From NCBI RefSeq assembly GCF_039542385.1, contig NZ_BAABIA010000012.1, positions 79,700 through 143,699 on the forward strand: DNA of 64,000 nucleotides, in the 5' to 3' direction. Below, piece after piece: positions 60,350 through 64,000 of the stretch (position 1 is its first letter; the number at the start of each line of letters is the position of its first letter). Below the pieces are notes generated by a model. That model was given only the letters and a program-made list of their open reading frames with translations. It ran no database searches and had not been told where the DNA came from. A program made the translations under genes and the position numbers. This DNA is from Prosthecobacter algae. Lineage in GTDB: Bacteria; Verrucomicrobiota; Verrucomicrobiia; Verrucomicrobiales; Verrucomicrobiaceae.

Positions 60350-61659
60350 ATACTCGACTCATCCTCGCTGCTGCGCTGGCCCTCCAACTATCGACACATG
60401 CGCAAACCGCCGCCGCGCCGAACCCGCTCTCTTTTGCCGATGGTCGCGTCCTGTTTGGCATCGAGGATCAGACTCGTTTTGAATACCGCGACAACAATTA
60501 CGACTTCAACAGCGGTCTGCGAACCATCAATGACGACTCCTGGCTGCTGAATCGCTTTCGGCTCAGCATGCAGTTAAAGCCTGCCGACTGGCTCACGTTT
60601 TATGTCCAGGGCCAGGACGCGCGTGAGATCGCCAGTGACCGCGCCGACATCCCCGGCCTGCTCGGCGCGGAGGGCGACAATCCTTTCGATCTGCGTCAGC
60701 TCTATGTCGAAATAGGCGATGCCAAGGTTTCCCCGCTCTCGCTCAAAGTTGGCCGCCAAGTGCTGCTCTATGGCGACCAGCGCCTCATCGGCCCATTGGA
60801 GTGGAGCAACATTTCCCGCACCTTCGACGCCGTGAAACTGCGCTACACCGGCAAAGACGGCCTGTGGGTCGATGCTTTCGTCTCTTCCGTCGTCGTCATC
60901 GACCGCTTCGGCATGGACGACAGCGACAAAGACTCGCTCCTCTCCGGCTTGTATGCCCACATCCCCACGCTTGGCATTCAGGACACCGAACTGTATGCGC
61001 TCTACTTTGACGACACGAACCGCAACGATCACTTCCTCACCCTCGGCACACATTGGAAATCCATGCCTGGCAAACTCGGCCCCTGGGACTACGAGACCGA
61101 GTTCGTCGTGCAAACCGGGACTGCCGGCGGACGTGACCTCAGCGCCTTCGCCAGTTATGTGGAAGGCGGCTACACCTTCCAGCAGCCGTGGAAGCCACGT
61201 CTCGGCCTCGAATACAGCTACGCCAGCGGTGATGGCAATGCCGCCGACAACAAGCAAGGTGCCTTTCAGAATCTCTTCCCGACCAATCACCTGCATTATG
61301 GCCTCATGGATGTGTTCTCCTGGAGCAACATCCACGACGTCGCTCTCCACCTCAGCGCCAAACCGACCGCCAAACTCACCACCAGCCTCGACTACCACGT
61401 TCTCTGGCTCGCCGACACCGCTGACATCTGGCGCCGTGCCAACGCCACCACCGCCGTCCGCCCCGCCAATGCAGCAGCAAGCAACTACGCAGGCAGTGAA
61501 CTCGACGTTCTCGTCACCTACGCCGCTTCGAGCCATCTCACGCTCACCGCCGGTTACTCGCACTTTTTCGCTGGTGACTACCTCTCCGACACTGGCACTG
61601 GCACTGGCACTGGCAGCGATGCGGATTTCGTTTACCTCATGACCAGCATCAAATTTTGA
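60346..61659 (+). CDS. Alginate-export-type outer-membrane beta-barrel protein
   Basis: 437 residues. A signal peptide (MNTRLILAAALALQLSTHAQ) precedes a beta-barrel protein with many alternating aromatic strands: FGIEDQTRFEYRDNNYDFNSG, RFRLSMQLKPADWLTFYVQGQDAREI, LSLKVGRQVLLYGDQRLIGPLEWSNISRTFDAVKLRYTG, and ends in a strand DFVYLMTSIKF with terminal Phe as in outer-membrane proteins. This is the alginate_exp porin family. In this operon it may provide a pore for nitrite or other ions. The start overlaps the SCO gene stop (ATGA). A fourfold ACTGGC repeat lies near the end (61591-61614). Confidence 0.8.
   Translation: MNTRLILAAALALQLSTHAQTAAAPNPLSFADGRVLFGIEDQTRFEYRDNNYDFNSGLRTINDDSWLLNRFRLSMQLKPADWLTFYVQGQDAREIASDRADIPGLLGAEGDNPFDLRQLYVEIGDAKVSPLSLKVGRQVLLYGDQRLIGPLEWSNISRTFDAVKLRYTGKDGLWVDAFVSSVVVIDRFGMDDSDKDSLLSGLYAHIPTLGIQDTELYALYFDDTNRNDHFLTLGTHWKSMPGKLGPWDYETEFVVQTGTAGGRDLSAFASYVEGGYTFQQPWKPRLGLEYSYASGDGNAADNKQGAFQNLFPTNHLHYGLMDVFSWSNIHDVALHLSAKPTAKLTTSLDYHVLWLADTADIWRRANATTAVRPANAAASNYAGSELDVLVTYAASSHLTLTAGYSHFFAGDYLSDTGTGTGTGSDADFVYLMTSIKF
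61591..61614 (+). repeat. Hexanucleotide repeat (ACTGGC)4 inside the porin gene
   Basis: Four exact copies of ACTGGC, in codon register, encoding Thr-Gly four times near residues 416-423, between the last two predicted strands. Changes in copy number would keep the frame. Confidence 0.85.
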
Positions 61660-62852
61660 ACTTCCCCGCCTGCAAACACAAGAAGCACAAGGCCAAAGGC
61701 CCGCGCAGAGACGGCCTTCTCTGGCTCGCGGCGGAGCCGTATCGCCTCTTCTTCGCCAGCGGCGCGCTCTGGAGCATCATCGGCGTGGCCCTGTGGCCGC
61801 TGTTTTATGCGCAGCAGCTTGGCTTCTACCCGAATCTTGTTCACGCAAGGCTCATGATCGAGGCCTTTGGCGCGGCGTTCGTCGTCGGCTTCCTCGGCAC
61901 CGCCGGTCCGCGCATGGCCACGGCACCGAAGCTGACACCGCTGGAGCTGTTCTGGCTCTTCGCGCTGCATCAGGCTTCGGCCATCAGCCATCTGCGGCTG
62001 CAACACGCGTGGGGCGATGGGTTCTTCATCGCGTTGCTCGGCTCGCTGCTGCTATGCCTCGTGATTCGCGTGGTGAAATTCCGCAAGGAAGCACCGCCAC
62101 CGCAAATGCTCCTTGCGCTCACAGGGCTGGCCTGCGGCATCGCCGGAGCGTCGATGTTGCTCTCACCGGCGACTTTGATGGATCTGCAACGCCTACGTCT
62201 GGCGAATCTGCTGCTCTATCAGGGCCTGCTGCTGCCGCCGGTGCTCGGCATCGGCTCGTTTGTGTTCCCACGCATGCTCGGCGGCGACTTCGGCGATCCC
62301 AAAACCGCTGCGCAAAGCAAATCGAAGCTGATTCGCTCCATTGTCGCCGCTGTGTTGCTCGTGGTCAGCTTTTTCCTCGAAGCCTTTGGCCAGGTCACTC
62401 TCGGCTATGCTTTGCGGGCCATCGTCGCGGCGGGGTATCTGCTCGTCGAGGTGACATGGAAGACGCAACAGGCCGGATCGCTCACCACGGGTCTGTTTTG
62501 GGCGCTTATTCTCGGCTGGCTCGGCATCGTGCTCGCGCCGTTTCATTACGTGCAGCATGTGTCCATCGAACACCTGCTTTACATCGGTGGTTTTGGGATG
62601 CTAATGCTCGTGGTCGGCAGCCGTGTTTTGTTCGGGCACAGTGGTGATCTGGAGGGCTTCTTCGTGCGCAGCAAATGGGTGCGCTTTTTGATCTTCCTCG
62701 GCATCCTCACAGCCACGACTCGTGCGACTCCGGCCTGGGTTCCCTCGACGACGGTCTCCCATCACATCTACGCAGCGTGGACATGGGCAGCACTCGCCGC
62801 CCTCTGGCTGCTTTGGCATCGCAGGCGCTTCGTGAAGCGGGACGAGGAGTGA
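61656..62852 (+). CDS. nnrS: NnrS-family membrane protein
   Basis: 398 residues with about ten to twelve helices. It starts at TTG (61656) overlapping the porin stop; no nearby ATG gives the conserved N-terminus. Family stretches are LAAEPYRLFFASGALWSIIGVALWPLFYAQQLGF, LIEAFGAAFVVGFLGTAGPRMATAPKLTPLE and LRLANLLLYQGLLLPPVLGIGSFVFPRMLGGDFGD, then FGQVTLGYALRAIVAAGYLLVE and HYVQHVSIEHLLYIGGFGMLMLVVGSRVLFGHSGD. NnrS is a haem- and copper-containing membrane protein that helps cells resist nitrosative stress. It ends the globin-nirK operon. Confidence 0.88.
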   Translation: MNFPACKHKKHKAKGPRRDGLLWLAAEPYRLFFASGALWSIIGVALWPLFYAQQLGFYPNLVHARLMIEAFGAAFVVGFLGTAGPRMATAPKLTPLELFWLFALHQASAISHLRLQHAWGDGFFIALLGSLLLCLVIRVVKFRKEAPPPQMLLALTGLACGIAGASMLLSPATLMDLQRLRLANLLLYQGLLLPPVLGIGSFVFPRMLGGDFGDPKTAAQSKSKLIRSIVAAVLLVVSFFLEAFGQVTLGYALRAIVAAGYLLVEVTWKTQQAGSLTTGLFWALILGWLGIVLAPFHYVQHVSIEHLLYIGGFGMLMLVVGSRVLFGHSGDLEGFFVRSKWVRFLIFLGILTATTRATPAWVPSTTVSHHIYAAWTWAALAALWLLWHRRRFVKRDEE

Positions 62853-63044
62853 AATTCTCCTTCTCGGATGGAGATGATCAGTGACCACAAGGCGGTATCG
62901 CGCATGAAGAGTACAAACGGCGTGAAACCATCTTGAAAATGTGACAGCTCCAGGAGTCGATGCGGCGCGATTGCTGGTTCTTTGAGTTGGTAACGTTCGT
63001 CCGAACTTTGTAACGCTGAACGAAATCCTTGGAGCAATGAATGA

Positions 63045-63296
63045 TCATGGCTTCTTGGGTGTGACGCCCATCGCCAGCAGCTTCATCAACGCCACCACGG
63101 CATAGCCACGGGGCGTTGCTCGTTCCTGCTCCCAGTTCTCAAGCGTGCGCTTGCTGATGCCCAGAAACTCCGCCGCATCGCGCTGGCTGAACGCCTTCTT
63201 CTCCCGCCACGCCTGAAGTGCGCGGGCGAATTTACGGGGAGTCACCCCTTTGGGAAGTTTCATGGCAGCCATACGCAAGTCACGCATAGCCCGCAT
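63045..63296 (-). CDS. XRE-family helix-turn-helix protein
   Basis: 83 residues; other Met codons at 63272 and 63263 are possible starts. RKFARALQAWREKKAFSQRDAAEFLGISKRTLENWEQERATPRGYAVVALMKLLA is the classic XRE/HigA-type DNA-binding domain, and little else is in the protein. It is divergent from a ParB-like gene across a palindrome at 63302-63316. It could be a phage-type repressor or an antitoxin. The 192-bp gap to nnrS (62853-63044) holds a short inverted repeat GTTCG-TC-CGAAC (62995-63006) but no gene. Confidence 0.82.
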   Translation of the reverse strand: MRAMRDLRMAAMKLPKGVTPRKFARALQAWREKKAFSQRDAAEFLGISKRTLENWEQERATPRGYAVVALMKLLAMGVTPKKP

Positions 63297-63301
63297 CTGG
63301 C

Positions 63302-63316
63302 GTCAACGCCGTTGAC
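63302..63316. promoter_or_regulatory. Palindrome between XRE and ParB-like genes
   Basis: GTCAACG-C-CGTTGAC, perfect arms of 7 bp around one base, six bases upstream of the XRE start at 63296. It overlaps TTGACA (63312-63317), a possible -35 element on the plus strand. Likely an operator for the XRE protein. Confidence 0.6.
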
Positions 63317-63330
63317 ACTACTCGCGGTGC

Positions 63331-64000
63331 GTGAGTATTCCCATTTACTGCGCCCACACGCGGCTGATTGATCCCAACACGCTGAAGCCCAATCCAGCGA
63401 ACCCAAACCGGCACAGCGCGCATCAGATCGCCTTGCTGGCCTCCATCATTCAGGAGCAGGGCTGGCGGAACTCGATCACCCTCTCCAAACGCAGCGGCAT
63501 GATCGTGCGCGGACATGGCCGGCTGGAGGCCGCACTACTGATCGGCTGTGAATCCGTGCCGGTGGATGAGCAGGACTATGCCAGCGAAGCCGAGGAACTC
63601 GCGGACCTGCTCGCTGACAACCGCCTCGCAGAACTGGCGGAACTTGATGAAGGTGATTTGAAGCGGTTGCTCAAATCCATTCAGGAAAGCGATCCTGCTT
63701 TTGATCTCGAACTCACCGGGTTTGCCGAAGACGAGATCCGCAAATTGTTCGATGCCGAAGACCCTGCGGAGGATTTGGAAATCATCCCCCGCATGGAGTG
63801 CCAGGCTTTCGAGCACCACGACTACCTCGTCTTCATGTTCCATGACCTGCGCGACTGGATGCAGGTGCTTCAGCTCATGGGCGTGCGCGAGGTGGATTAC
63901 TCGATCACACGAACCACCAAAAAACTCGGCATCGGCCGTGTCCTCTATGGAAAACGCCTCCTCGATCTCTGCAAACGGGCCGCTCTGGCCGGAACTCCAA
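63331..64000 (+). CDS. ParB-like nuclease-domain protein, 3' end beyond window
   Basis: The frame from GTG 63331 is open to the window edge, 223 codons. The N-terminal ParB/sulfiredoxin-like domain is seen in RLIDPNTLKPNPANPNRHSAHQIALLASIIQEQGWRNSITLSKRSGMIVRGHGRLEAALLIGCESVPVDEQDY and LADNRLAELAELDEGDLKRLLKSI. This type is common in phages and mobile elements next to methyltransferase or terminase genes, and differs from chromosome-partitioning ParB. C-terminal part (DYSITRTTKKLGIGRVLYGKRLLDLC) is not recognised. The start codon is uncertain since the possible promoter lies close to it. Confidence 0.8.
   Translation, partial: MSIPIYCAHTRLIDPNTLKPNPANPNRHSAHQIALLASIIQEQGWRNSITLSKRSGMIVRGHGRLEAALLIGCESVPVDEQDYASEAEELADLLADNRLAELAELDEGDLKRLLKSIQESDPAFDLELTGFAEDEIRKLFDAEDPAEDLEIIPRMECQAFEHHDYLVFMFHDLRDWMQVLQLMGVREVDYSITRTTKKLGIGRVLYGKRLLDLCKRAALAGTP

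Overview
The window reads as a Verrucomicrobia chromosome, most likely Verrucomicrobiaceae (Prosthecobacter/Verrucomicrobium-like). The grounds are the paired DUF1549/DUF1553 and DUF1501 secreted proteins, an iduronate-type sulfatase, and a dcw cluster with a LysM protein inserted between murD and ftsW. This placement is inferred from gene content; there is no rRNA or other marker gene here.

Layout. 1-3.1 kb: two sensor kinases on the minus strand, the first cut by the window edge. 3.3-17.8 kb: the division and cell-wall cluster, transcribed right to left as rsmH-ftsL-ftsI-murE-murF-mraY-murD-(LysM)-ftsW-murG, followed by glgE; mraZ is not present. 18.0-20.4 kb: a zinc-ribbon membrane protein and a putative Na+/H+ antiporter. 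20.5-26.1 kb: a nine-gene minus-strand block (TetR, DGPF/YCII protein, ECF42-type sigma factor, two SRPBCC and two VOC proteins, DoxX, DUF1428), closed by a strong intrinsic terminator. 26.3-34.2 kb: a complete kdp potassium-uptake operon, kdpFABCDE, with an extra 27-residue peptide in front. 34.3-40.0 kb: sulfatase, cupin, a 36-residue membrane peptide, and a DUF1549/DUF1501 pair. 40.0-41.9 kb: an array of short hairpins followed by a tyrosine recombinase.

42.1-62.9 kb is the most distinctive part, a nitric-oxide and denitrification region. It holds a secreted group-I truncated haemoglobin; a five-gene operon (double-RidA protein, DUF1549 paralogue, DUF1501 protein, PPC protein, HMGL-like aldolase); a GYD protein; an Rrf2 regulator with a cysteine cluster; norCBQD; convergent norEF; and a translationally coupled operon of group-III truncated haemoglobin, AniA-like NirK with a fused cytochrome c, an FGE-SCO fusion, a porin and NnrS. 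Three promoters in this region carry the same 24-bp inverted repeat, consensus ATTRCWGAA-N6-TTCYGYAAT, which suggests one NO-responsive regulon, probably under the Rrf2 protein. Together the genes would reduce nitrite to NO (NirK) and NO to N2O (cNor) and scavenge NO (two haemoglobins). No nitrate reductase or N2O reductase lies in the window.

63.0-64.0 kb: a divergent XRE regulator and a ParB-like nuclease-domain protein around a palindrome, possibly the edge of a phage-like element that continues past the window.
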